This document shows positions 1 to 10,935 of a DNA stretch of 64,000 nt, piece after piece. The notes below the pieces were generated by a model. It was not told the DNA's origin. It searched no databases and saw only the letters and a program-made list of their open reading frames with translations. Position 1 is the first letter of the stretch. The number at the start of each line of letters is the position of its first letter. This DNA is from Poa pratensis (lineage: Eukaryota; Streptophyta; Magnoliopsida; Poales; Poaceae): assembly GCA_947311845.1 (NCBI GenBank), contig CAMZMU010000063.1, positions 59,896,769 through 59,960,768 of the forward strand. Reading direction: 5' to 3'. The position numbers were made by a program, and so were the translations under genes.

Positions 1-107
1 TACGACTCTATTAGTTATAAGTTTTGTACTTTTGTGAAACTATAATACGAACTTGCTTGAAACAAACTAAAAGGTTTTTCAAATACTAGGCTATATGAGA
101 AATAGGC

Positions 108-300
108 TATTTTTCAAGATATCTTTCGATATTCCGATAAATCAGCCGATTTATCGCTTCTCAGTGTCTGACCGATAAGATAAATCAATCGATAAATCAG
201 CCGATATGCCGATAAACTGGCCGATTTACCCCTTATTTTGGGCCAACCGATAAGTTCCCGATATGCGATATCCCAAACATTGGAAATAGCAGACAGGTTC
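108..300. repeat. Degenerate CCGATAAATC-type short repeat cluster
   Basis: Short units of the type CCGATAAATC, GCCGATTTATC and CCGATATGCC recur on both strands over about 190 bp. An open frame on the minus strand translates only the repeat (SAD-LS-YR pattern), so I do not call it a gene. The family is not assigned. Confidence 0.55.
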
Positions 301-339
301 CCCGGCAAAAAGAAAGGAAAAAATTCGTCAAATTGCTTA

Positions 340-860
340 AAATCCTCTACCAGGTTATTTTAATACAACTATCATATATTTTAGATGGAGCTACCAGGTT
401 ATATACAAATCGAGTACTAGTAGCTACCAGGTTATTCACAAATGACGACTACCGAATTATTTCAATGGAGCTATCAGGTTATTTACAAACGACTATCGTT
501 TATTTCAGATGGAGCTACCAGGTTATGTACAAACGACTGCCGGATTATTTCAAATGGAGCTACCGGGTTATTTACAACGTCTACCAGGTTTTTCGGATGG
601 AGCTACCATGTTATTTACAAACGAATACCGAATTTTTCACATGGAGCTATCAGGTTATTCACAAACGACTACCGGATTTTTTAGGTGGAGCTACCCGGTA
701 TTAACAAACGACTACCGGATTTTCAGATGGGGCTATCAGGTTATTTATAAACAACCACCGGATAAACAAGTATCCAAGTTATTTACAAACGACCACCAGA
801 TATTTCAAATGAAACTATCAGGTTATTTATGAACAACTATCAGATTTTTCGGATGTGAAT
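340..860. repeat. 44-bp tandem repeat array, about 11 degenerate copies
   Basis: The core ATGGAGCTACCAGGTTAT followed by a TACAAACGACTACCGGATTT-like segment recurs with starts near 465, 509, 553, 597, 641, 685 and 727, which gives a period of 44 bp (last step 42). Copies at both ends are more diverged. Because 44 is not a multiple of three, the same peptide pattern appears in all three plus frames; the overlapping open frames are a by-product of the array. It is a minisatellite with no visible gene. Confidence 0.85.
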
Positions 861-926
861 TGTCTTAAGTGTCTACGGTGTTAGGGTGATGTTTGTAAAT
901 CAAAATCTGTATAAAAGAGTCTTTTA

Positions 927-1011
927 CTCCCTCTGTTCATAAAAGGATGTTTCAACCTAACTCAAATTTGTATGTATCTAGGTTGAGAAATCTTTTTGTG
1001 AACGGAGTGAG
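927..1011. mobile_element. Stowaway-like MITE (85 bp)
   Basis: The left end CTCCCTCTGTTCATAAAAGG and the complement of the right end CTCACTCCGTTCACAAAAAG form imperfect terminal inverted repeats. The element is flanked by TA on both sides (925-926 and 1012-1013), the Tc1/mariner target duplication. It has no coding capacity. Confidence 0.8.
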
Positions 1012-1340
1012 TACATATTTGCATGTGAGCTTGCAAATAGAAAAAATAAACTCATGAAAAAAAGGGAATCGTTCGTAGTACATGCTAAATGCAAAGCTGT
1101 AATCTCGTGATAGAAAAAAGTTGCCTAGTACGGCTGACTGTAACGAAGGAGCAACACTGTAGGACCAGCTTACGTGTTCCAACTAGCACTCTCTCGCCGG
1201 TGCTTCGGTCCAGACGTACACGACAAAAAAGAAACGCAAGCGACGTGCGCGCAGAAAAATTCTCCAAGATGCGTGGCTCCCGAATCTCCGCGCGCCGCAC
1301 GGAACTACAGCGCGTGCGGCGCCTGCGCTTAGCTTTTCCC

Positions 1341-1577
1341 TTTATTATTTTGTATGTAGGAAAAATGTAAAGAAGAAAACATAAAAGTTCCTGGATTCTC
1401 CATTTAATTTGTAAAAAAAGAGATTCGCCGTCCGTGTGGTGACACAACATAAATGAATTGGAGAAGGTCGAATTGTTCACAAATAATGTAATTGCATCAA
1501 AATTCTGTATTATGTATTTATATACTATATATTTATTATTTTGTATGTAGCAAATTTGTAAAGAAGAAAACATAAAA
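1341..1577. repeat. Direct repeat pair of about 46 bp
   Basis: A segment beginning TTTATTATTTTGTATGTAG and ending in AAGAAGAAAACATAAA occurs at 1341-1386 and again at 1532-1577, separated by about 145 bp. Origin unknown. Confidence 0.6.
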
Positions 1578-1589
1578 TTTGGCATTTGA

Positions 1590-4292
1590 TATCAAGTAAC
1601 ATACCTCTAAAAGTGCTTTAATTCGAGCAGTGCTTGATAAAAAAAGTGATCTTCTTCATAGACCATAACCAAAGTTTGCATGGGGAGTTAAAAGACATGT
1701 ATCAACTATTAAAGTGTCGGAAGAAAAGACATATACTGTACAATTAGTGAGAAGTTAAACGTGTGTTAAAAAGATCGGATTACAATCCTTTTATTTGTAA
1801 GCTAAAAGTACGAAACAACTGTACAAAAGACCTAACTTTCAGATTTATCACGATTGGACAAAAGATATTGTGATCCATGGGACATGAATGCAAACACAGG
1901 TTGAATATTAATGGAAATAAGCTGGGTGTAAAAAAAATGCTATCTATTCTTAAAAATACCTTGGATTTGATGCTGCATTTGGGCGCCAATGTCTAGACTA
2001 ATTGTCGGCACATAGCTGAGTTTTCTTCTAACATCATTTGCATCATAGGATTAGGTATTGTATAAAAGGTCAAAACAAAACATGCACTACATAAGCAGAG
2101 AATTAAATAGAGTGAAATAAAAGAAAAGTAAGGAAAACACAAACCAAAATTAGAGGAATCCATAGGAGCAACGGCTGACAAGAGGAACGGTGAGACGGCG
2201 CCGCCGGGGGATAGGAAACCAAACAACACACCCTGAAGCCCAGTACGGACAGACCCAATCGACGCAGTAAGAGAAGAGCCAAGAGGGGCAATATCCTAGG
2301 ACACATGCCAACGACAGGCGAAGCATCAGATTAATTAGTACTGTTCACCACACAATTAATCTTTGGTTGCGGATGCTTATCTAGAAAACAATCCAGTATT
2401 TGAATTTTGTTGAGAAGGGTGTTTATGACCACAAAATCTTTTTTTGTATGTGAACTACTTACAATTTACATGAAGTCACCTATGCTATAGCTGAGTGATA
2501 TAAATATACGATGTGCAAATATGATATCTGAATTAGTATTTATGATCATACATGTATGTCACTATATGTGACCAAGTACATGGCTTCCGAAACAAATTCA
2601 GTGCACTCGTCAAGAGAATAATAGAGGGAAAAGGAGAGGGGATGCACAATTGGGTTTAAAAGGTAGGAATTTTTTAGTGTTTTTTGTATGGAGTAAGTGT
2701 TGGAAGGTTATGTTATTTGGCGAATTTAGGCTTCCAAATAGAATTAATGTAGACCGTTAAGAAATAGTTAAAAAAATATACGGGAAGTAAAAGTAAAAAA
2801 AGTAGTAGTAATTTGAATATAGAGATGTGGGGAATTAAGATAACAGAAATTGGAAATAAATAAGTAATAAATTTTAAGTTCGCAAAAATAAATTTATGAG
2901 GGAAATAAAATAAAAAGTTAAAAAATAGAGTAGGGGAAAATGAGAAAATATGAAGTAATCGAGCAGTCTTAGAGTCATTAAAATAAATATATGTAAGGAA
3001 GGTAAAAGAAGGGAAAAAAGATATAGTAGGGGATAAATAAGGAGTAGAAATAAATAAGTAATTTCGAAGTCGCTATTTGTGCGCAATGTTCGTAAAAAGG
3101 AATGTAGAAAAATAATCAATAGGAGAAAACTAAAACGGGGAAAATCTATTAGAAGCCCAAAAAAAATCTGTTCATAAGGGACAGGGGCTATTTACGCGTG
3201 ACCGCAAAAATAGATAAGTAATTTTTAAGTCGCTATTCGTGCGCAATGTTTGTAAAAAGAAGTGTGGGGAAAAAATAGGTTTAAACTAAAAGGGGGAGAA
3301 ATATATTAGGATGGGAAAAAATTGTTCAATTGTACCAGGGGCCGATTTGCAATTTATAAACGCGGGGACTGTGCTAGAAAAAATGTTTTATTCCGGGAGG
3401 CCGTTTCACAATTTTTGAAAAAAGTGAGGACTTTTCTGGGAAAAAGCGGTACGCGTGGACGTTTCTGCAAAATTATTTAATTCTGGAGGACCGGTTCACA
3501 ATGTTTGGAAAATGCGAGGACTTTACTGCAAAAAAAGGGTACATCTATATGTCCGTCAAAATAAAAAGGTTAAGACATGAAAGTTGTTTGGTAGGGTGAT
3601 ATCCATGTACTCGTGAGAGGAAAATTCAAAACGAATGACTGAGTGCGACGAATTCGTCAAATGTTTTTGCGAATCTGGATCCAAAATTAAGGGGTTAGAA
3701 TCGACCAAACTCGAAACCAATCACAGGAATGGAACCTACTCATCGACGCGCATATATTTCGTGTATATGTTTTTATCAAAAGAAGGGCCGTCGGAGCCAG
3801 ATCAGACGGCGCGGATCGGCCGTGTACTGTTGAAGTGCATCGATGAATGAACAGTGAAACGCGCACTGTAGACACTGTTCATTGAACAGTGCGCGATGGA
3901 CATTGTTCTTCGAACAGTGACTCAGTGGCTAAGAAAAAGACATAAGTACATGTCCTTAATATATAGTATCTATCTATATTATCAAGAGAAACATGTACTC
4001 CGTACTATCTCAGAAAAAAAGGACAAACAAAGAAGACATGTACTACTCCTACTTGCCGACAGGCTTACGGCGAATTCTTTTTCTTTTGACATGGCTCACT
4101 CCTCTCTTTTTTTTCCTTTTTTGCGGGGAGACTCACTCTTCTTTTGACATTGCTTAATGCGACTTTAGCTACAAGTTGTCCTCTAGGCAGGGCAGATGTA
4201 TCTGGCTTGCTTGACTCTGCTCAAGCTCGCTCATACCGCAAACGCACAATGCCATGGCAAGCCACATCCCCAAAGCCACGATGATATGATAA
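1590..4292. other. Gene-free AT-rich repeat region
   Basis: I see no coding signature. Open frames are short, low in complexity and without recognisable domains. The region contains the direct repeat pair listed at 3055-3311. A second pair of diverged units of about 110 bp lies at 3340-3560, both with a GACCGGTTCACAAT-like core. A short palindromic motif around GAACAGTG sits near 3880-3925. Confidence 0.6.
3055..3311. repeat. Direct repeat pair, about 95 bp each
   Basis: Copies at about 3055-3150 and 3214-3311 share the order TAAGTAATTT, AAGTCGCTATT, GTGCGCAATGTT, GTAAAAAG and finally a CTAAAA-rich tail ending in TATTAG. They are diverged by substitutions and small indels. Likely internal repeats of an unclassified transposon. 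Confidence 0.6.
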
Positions 4293-4654
4293 GGATGACT
4301 CCAGCGGGGCGATCCAAACGGACGCGTGTTTTGTCCGCGTTTTGTCTGTTTGGGTCGAGGAACGGACGCGCGTCCGGCCCATGTCCGCTCCTTTCCGGCC
4401 ACTGCACCCAATGGGTCGACGCATTGAGTCCGCCCGGCTAGGGTTTTTGATCATTTTGATCATTTTCGGCGATGGGTGCAACAAAACAAGTATATAGCAA
4501 GCAAAATAAACCATACAATCCAAATAGTTCATCAAATAGTTATTACAATCCAAATAATTCAGCAAATAATACAAATTGTTTCACAAAAAACAAATTGTTT
4601 CATGCATAGTCTTACAAACCAAATAAATATAAGACAATAGTTCATCAAATGGAA

Positions 4655-6020
4655 CTACTGGTTACCGTAGTGCTGCCAGACATGCTCCACCAAATCATTT
4701 TGGAGCCGAAGATGAGACAACTTCTCACGAACGTCACGGTGGAAGTCGAGGAACTGAGCAAATGTGGACGGTTCCCTGGGGCTCAACCAACTGACCCTGA
4801 AACTGCCATGCCTGATCATGCATACCCTCGTCGTGTTCATCCTCCACGATCATGTTGTGCATGATCACACAAACTGTCATCACCTCCCATAGGGTGTCCT
4901 TGTCCCATGTCCTAGCAGGGTGGCGAACAATAGTCCATCGTGACTGGAGGGCACCGAATGCACGCTCCACATCCTTTCTAGCACTCTCTTGTTCCTTGTT
5001 GAACCTCTTCTTCTTCTCATCATTGGGATTGGAGATTGTCTTCACAAATGTAGTCCATGTAGGGTAAATCCCATCAGCAAGATAGTAAGGCTTGTCATAC
5101 TCGTGACCATTGATCTTATAGGTCACCTGGGGTGCCAGGCCATTGGAGAGCCTGTTGAACACCGGAGACCGCTGCAGCACATTGATGTCATTGTGCGAGC
5201 CGGCCATGCCAAAAAACGAGTGCCAAATCCACAAATCTTGTGATGCCACGGCCTCAAGCACGACCGTGCACGCCCCAACATGGCCCTTATACTGCCCCTG
5301 CCAAGCAAATGGGCAGTTGCTCCACTCCCAGTGCATACAATCTATGCTGCCAATCATCCCAGAGAACCCTCTGGCCCCGTTGATGGCCAAGAGCCGGGTC
5401 ATGTCCGCAGCATTGGGTTCCCTCAAGTACTCCGGGCCGAACACCTGCACCATGGCTTTGCAAAACTTGTACATTGCTTTTCGGCACGTGGACTCACTCA
5501 TCCGCACGTACTCGTCGACAAGATCACCGGCAATTCCATATGCAAGCATGCGAACGGCGGCGGTGCACTTCTGGTACGACGAGAAGCCGAGGGTACCACA
5601 TGCATCTGGCTTGCATATGAAATAGTCATCAAAATGCATCACCACCAACCGGAAACGGTTGAACAAAGATCTTCTCATCCGGAAATGGCGCCGGAAAATC
5701 TTGGGAGGATACGTGGGTTTATGGCCAGCTCTCCGGTTCCGATCCAAGGCAGGAGAACGGCCCGGCAACGACCCTCGGAACACCGGCCGCATCCTCTCTA
5801 TGTACTCGTTGACGATGAGGGTGGCAACCAGGCCGTCACTCTCATCGTCGGAGGAATCGTCCAATGATGAATGGTACATGATGTAGTTCTTGTGGTACCA
5901 CTCATCCGAGCTACCCATGGCCGAGTTCGTACCTGAGTTGTTGCCGGGGCGAACGGCCCAACACCTTGTGGGCGGCGTGTGTGTCGCGGGCGCTGCAAGA
6001 GAGATGGCCGCAAGATTCAC
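4655..6020 (-). pseudogene. PIF/Harbinger transposase (DDE_Tnp_4 type), frameshifted near the C-terminus
   Basis: A 428-residue frame runs from 6020 to 4734. It contains the three catalytic acids of the Harbinger DDE fold: D227 in GSIDCMHWEW, D316 in LADGIYPTW and E352 in VERAFGALQSRW. A typical Harbinger tail (HNMIVEDE near residue 388) follows. The Met at 5918 (MGSSDEWY) is a plausible alternative start, because the residues before it are low in complexity. At the G run 4778-4781 the frame leaves the family pattern. The adjacent minus frame continues it (FAQFLDFH...LQNDLVEHVW) to a stop at 4655. One extra base, or loss of two, in that run explains the break. The DDE core is complete, so a shortened protein could still be made. 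This is a transposon gene, not a host gene. Confidence 0.88.
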
Positions 6021-6184
6021 CGGCCGTCGCGGGGAGGAAGCTGCTCAGGTGACGGCGGGGAAGAGGAGCAGCAGACGACGTCCCCGGAATGGCCTGCAGT
6101 GCCAAATCGAGGGAGCGACGGCGGGGTGGCGGCGGGATGGACGAGAGAGGCGGAGGAGATTGGGGTGGGGAATGGTCTGATGGG

Positions 6185-7566
6185 TGTCGTCGTATGAAAC
6201 AACAGATGCCTAGGGGTAGGCTTAAGTTTGGGGCCGATGGACGCTAGAGGATTCGGGGAGGGATAGCGCGCAGGATTGCGCACACAGACAGACAAATCAA
6301 CACGTGGATTTGCCCTGCTTCGGGGCTCTCGTGAGGAGATAAAACCCTACTGCAGCATCTAGCCTACTTGGTGTATTTCTCCTCTGTATACGGTCTGTAC
6401 AAATGCTCCTCGAGCTGTATGGAACGAGCTATGGAGATGAGCTCCAGGGAGCCAGCAGAGAGAGCGGGGGGAGAATGAGCCCAAGGGCAAGAGAGCCCGT
6501 GCGGGAGCTCCGGAGAGCTCTCCCCCTGGTGCCCTTTATATAGGGAGAGCCCAGGGGACAAGGGGTGGCCCACACGTCACTGTACAGTCACTGTAGCTGA
6601 TTTGACTACTGGGGTCTAATCAACACTGTACACGCGTCATCAGTTGTACTCTCGTCACATCAGTGGCACTGTAGCCACGTCCAGGATGGGCGTGGCCTGT
6701 CTTGTCTGTGTCCTTGGCCTTGTCCTCTTGCGCGTGTCCCCTGGATCTTCGGTAAGTGGCAGGAGTATCTTGTACTGGTCGAGGTAGCTGCTGGAGACGT
6801 CGGTGTAGAGGTGATGCCGGTGTAGCGCTGTCCCGGGAGGACATGCTGGTCGAAGGAGTGGCGCTGGTGACGAGAGCTGGTGCCGACACGTAGAAACATG
6901 TATGTCGGTGAAGAAGCAGCCTGGTGATCTCGGTCCAAGGACGGCCGAGGCGTGGCGTCGTGCGAGATTGGAGACCTCGGCCTACCGAGTTGTGGGGCAG
7001 AATAGAGGCCCGTCCGAGATTGGTGAACTCGGCCTTCCTAGACGTCGGTCGATGCTGGGACTGATGGTCTCGGTCCGATCCGAGGTAACGCGACGATGGT
7101 CCGCTCCGGGGTGGTGGCCTGCCGAGGTTGGCATCACGGCCTGGCCCAGCCGAGGCTGGCGCGGCCTGGCCCGCCCGAGACTAGCCGAGCTCGGCCTGCT
7201 CCGAGGCAGATCATCTCTGGCCACCGAGGCTGGTGCGCTCCGGCCTGGCAGAGGCCCATGGCGCAGGCTCAGGAGATCTTGGCCCGAGGCGCTGGGGAGG
7301 GAAAGTGGCCCATCCGAGTTCTGCCAGCTCGGCCCGCCCGGGAGAGAATCGGCCCAGCCGAGGCTAGCACACTGAGCAGCCTGATCCGAGGCTTGGTTCG
7401 GCCCTTCCGAGGCTGGGAGAGCTCGGTTCAACCGAGTTAAATCCAATGTCGGTCCAATCCGTTTTCTCCTCCTTTACTCTCTATCGTACATTTATTTAAT
7501 TGCTGTCTCTTCCAATAACTCCACAAAATTATCAACTCTGGGGTAACCGGGGTTACATCCCCGACA
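6185..7566 (-). mobile_element. Solo LTR of a gypsy-like retrotransposon nested in the Harbinger element
   Basis: The segment begins TGTCG and ends CGACA, the short inverted ends of an LTR. It is flanked by perfect five-base duplications ATGGG (6180-6184 and 7567-7571). Read on the minus strand it starts TGTCGGGGATGTAACCCCGG, and a TATA box lies about two thirds along. No primer-binding site, gag-pol or second LTR is present, so this is a solo LTR of 1382 bp left by LTR-LTR recombination. The GC-rich open frames inside it (about 6900-7446, both strands) are by-products of CTCGGCC-rich sequence. Family assignment to gypsy is inferred from length and style. Confidence 0.8.
6535..6543 (-). promoter_or_regulatory. 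TATA box of the solo LTR
   Basis: On the minus strand the sequence reads CCCTATATAAAGGG about 1 kb from the LTR start and about 350 bp from its end. That is the usual U3/R position. It could drive minus-strand transcription toward the Harbinger transposase, which is also on the minus strand. Confidence 0.5.
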
Positions 7567-7786
7567 ATGGGCGAGCCAGGGGCGGACTTGGGCAGGACAC
7601 AATAGCGGTCCCCTCGCGTCCGCGAACCGACGCATCGGTGGCCCAAATTTGGGCCAGAAATGCGTCACGGCGGACAGAAAAACAGACCGCGGTCTGTTTG
7701 CGTCGCCCCGTTGGGCCGTGTTTTTTGCTCCAGCGGACAGGGACGGACGCGCGCGGACTCGATGTGTCGCCCTGTTGGAGTTATCC

Positions 7787-8123
7787 TAAGGCTAGAGAGA
7801 GAAACTCTGGATCATGATTGCCGGGCCGTGGTGTCAACGTCTGATTGACACTGGCAAACATAATGGTTTTCAAACATATTCTCCTCCATATTATATACGA
7901 TGAGGAAATCTCAACTCCAAGATGATGGATGATGCTTTCGTGTGCACGGTAGTGAACTAGTGATTGAAGGCTCATCATGCTATGCTTTGGGCCCTGCCTC
8001 TACGCAAGGGGAACATCAAACCCTACAGCCGTGTCGATCGTTACATAAACAAAGGCGGACGGCTTGGACCTTGTCTCGATGTCAAATAGTGCACGATTTG
8101 TGAGTTTATTTATTTATATATAA
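7787..8123. other. Short intergenic spacer
   Basis: I see no gene, RNA or transposon end in this stretch beyond the right-hand Harbinger TAA duplication. Confidence 0.5.
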
Positions 8124-9446
8124 ACTAGAAAATGTGCCCGTGCGTTGCAACGGGGAGAAAAATCTACATTACGGAGGCACCTAAAGTAAATTCTCATTAA
8201 CTCCATGCTTCATCCTCTGTATGGGTGTTATATAGCGAAACAAATCTTTACCAGGTGACCGTGTCCAAGCATGATGCATGACACACGCTCCACCTGGTGG
8301 GCCCCACCCGTACGACACCCTCTTATCTTCTTCTTCCTCCCCACATTCGCCTCTTGTTTTTGGAGCTGTCATGCTTTAGGTGGCGCGAGGATAGAGCGAG
8401 CCGGAGGAGAACATCGCTTGCGACGGAGACGATTTGGTAGAGCCGTACATTCAAATTCAGTCAAAACACTTTTAAAATTAAGATGACATGATCTTTAGGG
8501 AAGAAAGGGCATCTATTTGTACATAGTTGTTTTTGTTTTTGAGAACTATATACTTTTTGTAGTGGTAGAATTATACTCTAGCACGTTGAATTGGGCCAGC
8601 CCACATGTACATCCAGCACGTCACAGCAAAAAACAAAAGTACAGGCATCACGTGGAATTGGGCCAGCTATAAGTTTTCATGTTGCTTTCAGGGGCTATGA
8701 TGTGGGCCGCACAATCGTGGTAGCTCAACCGGAGCAAAGCGAGCCCAGTCCAAGCAACCGCATCTTCCGTCGTCCAGCACAGAGCACCGAAACAAAAAAT
8801 TCCCCAATCGCATCCTCATCCGACGCCGGCCGGAATCCTCCTCCGCTGCCGCTACATTTTGCTTCTGGATTTTCAGTCGAACTTATATTCTCCATCCTGA
8901 CCGACCTCTTTCTTCATGGCGCTAGCGAGGACTCTTTCAAAGTCGGCCATGGCGGGCGCTGGAGTGAGGTTCGAGTTCGAGCATCGGCGGCGACTGGATG
9001 GAGAAAGAGGAAGGCTTGCGCGTTGCAGCGACTCCGGCGTACTTCGGTGCCGAAGGGAGACCTGCACCCATATGCTTGTGGCAGATTGGAGCGGCCACCG
9101 GCTTGGGTTGCGGTTGTGGTTTTTTGTTTCGATTTTCTCGTTTGCTGGAGCGGAGCGGCCATCTGCGTCCATCTGGACGGGTGCGTGGGTGGAGTCTCGG
9201 AGTTCAATGGCAGCCGGAGCTCCGGAGTTGGGGCGGCAGCGGACGATGCGGTCGAGGAGAACCGGTCGGGTGGTAGAAGGGAACGGTAGAGGGGAAAAGC
9301 GGACGGAAAAAAAAGGTCGAAACGTTTTTTCCACTTGTCGGTGGTGGCAGTGGTGGGTAAATATGTTATTTGGTGGGAGGGTAAAATCGGCAAAAAAAAT
9401 GACGTACGAGAAGAAACCTTAATGCTTTTATTATTAGGTATAGATA
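8124..9446. mobile_element. Probable unclassified transposable element with GC-rich interior
   Basis: The left edge ACTAGAAAATGTGCCCGTGC followed by GTTGCAACGGGG, and the right edge TGCTTTTATTATTAGGTATA, are sequences I associate with edges of repeated elements in grass genomes. I cannot show a target duplication or inverted ends here. The interior, about 8590-9300, is GC-rich with overlapping open frames on both strands and no recognisable domain. Some of it looks like a captured promoter or 5'UTR. Boundaries and class are uncertain. Confidence 0.35.
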
Positions 9447-10420
9447 TAGTAATAATTATTGGCAACATGCATGAAAGAGAGAGCTCAGTCTTATTTCGTT
9501 GATCCGTTCCTACCCAAGTGGAAACCGAGCCAAAACATAGATGTTACCGGAATCCTTCCAATCCTGGGAGTATAAACCGGTTGTGGTTGTCTTTGGCTAG
9601 TTTTTGCATGCCCTTGCATCGTCCATGACGTGTGGCTTTGGTATTTCCATTCATCGACCTACTCGACCTTCCCGAAGCTTTTGCGTGTCGTGATCCTTCT
9701 TTCTTCTATTACCGTAGTGAACTCTTAAGGTAGACTTTTGACTTTTACTTCTACTCCGTACATTACGACGCGCTAACAGTAGGCGAATGGCTACCCACAA
9801 GCTGTATGTTCTATCTAGAACTTACTGGACCACGCCGAGCTAGTCCGTTGTCACGTCCGTTTGTTTCTTCATTTGCAGAGTGCATAAATTAAGGACAACC
9901 GGATTTTTGGTGGAATTGAGTGGCACAAGATAGCGACTCGTGAAAGCAAGGTGAACAATCATCCACGAGATAGTGCATAAATTTCTACTTGGGCCCATCA
10001 CACTTGGCTCAAGTTGTGCCACTTGTGAAATTGAAATGCAGGGACAGCTTATACCGTTGAATATGGGTGCCAACGAAGTATCAAATGCTATCACCATCAC
10101 GTGCACCATTTTTGCTTTCATGGCTATGGTTGCTACCAAATATTTGTACCCAGGTCTCTTTGTAGCCTTAAAAAATACATATTTTTTTTTGAACGGGGAT
10201 TAAAAATCTAAATAAGAATGCCCCATCCTCTTAAAACGATATACTATTTTTTGGGTGTCCACCACGACGAAACACAATGCAAGTCGGTCTCTACCATCTG
10301 CTTCTCGACAACCTCCATTACCACGTAGGGCTAGCACTAGCGGCTCATTTCTAGTATCCAAATTTTAAAGCCGTAGTTTTGACAAAAAAGTTGTTAGATA
10401 AAACAATTCACATCGCGATT
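9447..10420. other. Gene-free spacer
   Basis: No coding signature. Open frames are under 100 codons without domains. A T run followed by GAACGGGG near 10184-10198 resembles the edge of a retroposon, but no matching duplication was found. Confidence 0.45.
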
Positions 10421-10905
10421 GACTTTCGAGAAAGAATAAATCAACTTGCGGCTTGCAAGTTGCAACTGAAGCTTGTAACCTGTTTTTTTCTTAAGTACCC
10501 GCACCTTGCAAATCTAAAACAATATCAAAGTCAGATTTGCATTTTTCAATGGAAAGAGTTTAAAACCCTTGATTCTCCAGACATTGCGCTACCAGCAAGA
10601 TGAAGAATGCACGTCTATCATTAGGATCAACCAAGAGTGAGCTCTATGTTGACTACATAAAAAAAAATCTCATGGTGGTTGACTATTTCGAGAAAGATAA
10701 ATCAACTTGCGGCTTGCAAGTCGCAACCGAAGCCTCTAGCCTGTAACCGGTTTAAAAAAACTATGGTCGCAACTAAAAGAAAATCAAAGTCAGATTTACA
10801 TTTTCAATGAAAAGAGTTTAAAACTCTTCATTCTCGAGGCATAGTGGTAGCTAAGATGAAGGCACGTCTAGAATTAGGACCAACAGTGAGCCCTATGTTG
10901 ACTTG
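10421..10905. repeat. Tandem duplication, units of about 240-260 bp
   Basis: Copies at about 10421-10680 and 10683-10905 share the order CGAGAAAGA, TAAATCAACTTGCGGCTTGC, AATCAAAGTCAGATTT, AAAAGAGTTTAAAAC, GCACGTCTA and CCTATGTTGACT. The copies differ by substitutions and short indels. No gene is visible. Confidence 0.75.
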
Positions 10906-10935
10906 AGTTAGCATTTTCTAATTAGCTAGAAACTT

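Larger units (their letters stand above)
4293..7786 (-). mobile_element. PIF/Harbinger DNA transposon, interrupted by a solo LTR
   Basis: The left end GGATGACTCCAGCGGGGCGA and the complement of the right end GGATAACTCCAACAGGGCGA match at 17 of 20 positions. Both ends are flanked by TAA (4290-4292 and 7787-7789), the three-base duplication expected for PIF/Harbinger. It carries one transposase gene on the minus strand. Without the nested LTR and its target duplication the element would be about 2.1 kb. No Myb-like ORF1 is present, so it would depend on another element for that protein. Confidence 0.85.

Noticed and set aside
340..860. CRISPR array
   Set aside because: The genome is a plant nuclear genome, the copies are contiguous without unique spacers, and the unit drifts as a minisatellite does.
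3880..3950. Transcription terminator-like palindrome around GAACAGTG
   Set aside because: Short imperfect palindromes occur by chance in repeats, and no gene ends nearby.
6902..7446. Long open frames on both strands as protein genes
   Set aside because: They lie wholly inside the solo LTR, are made of CTCGGCC-rich repeats and have no domain.
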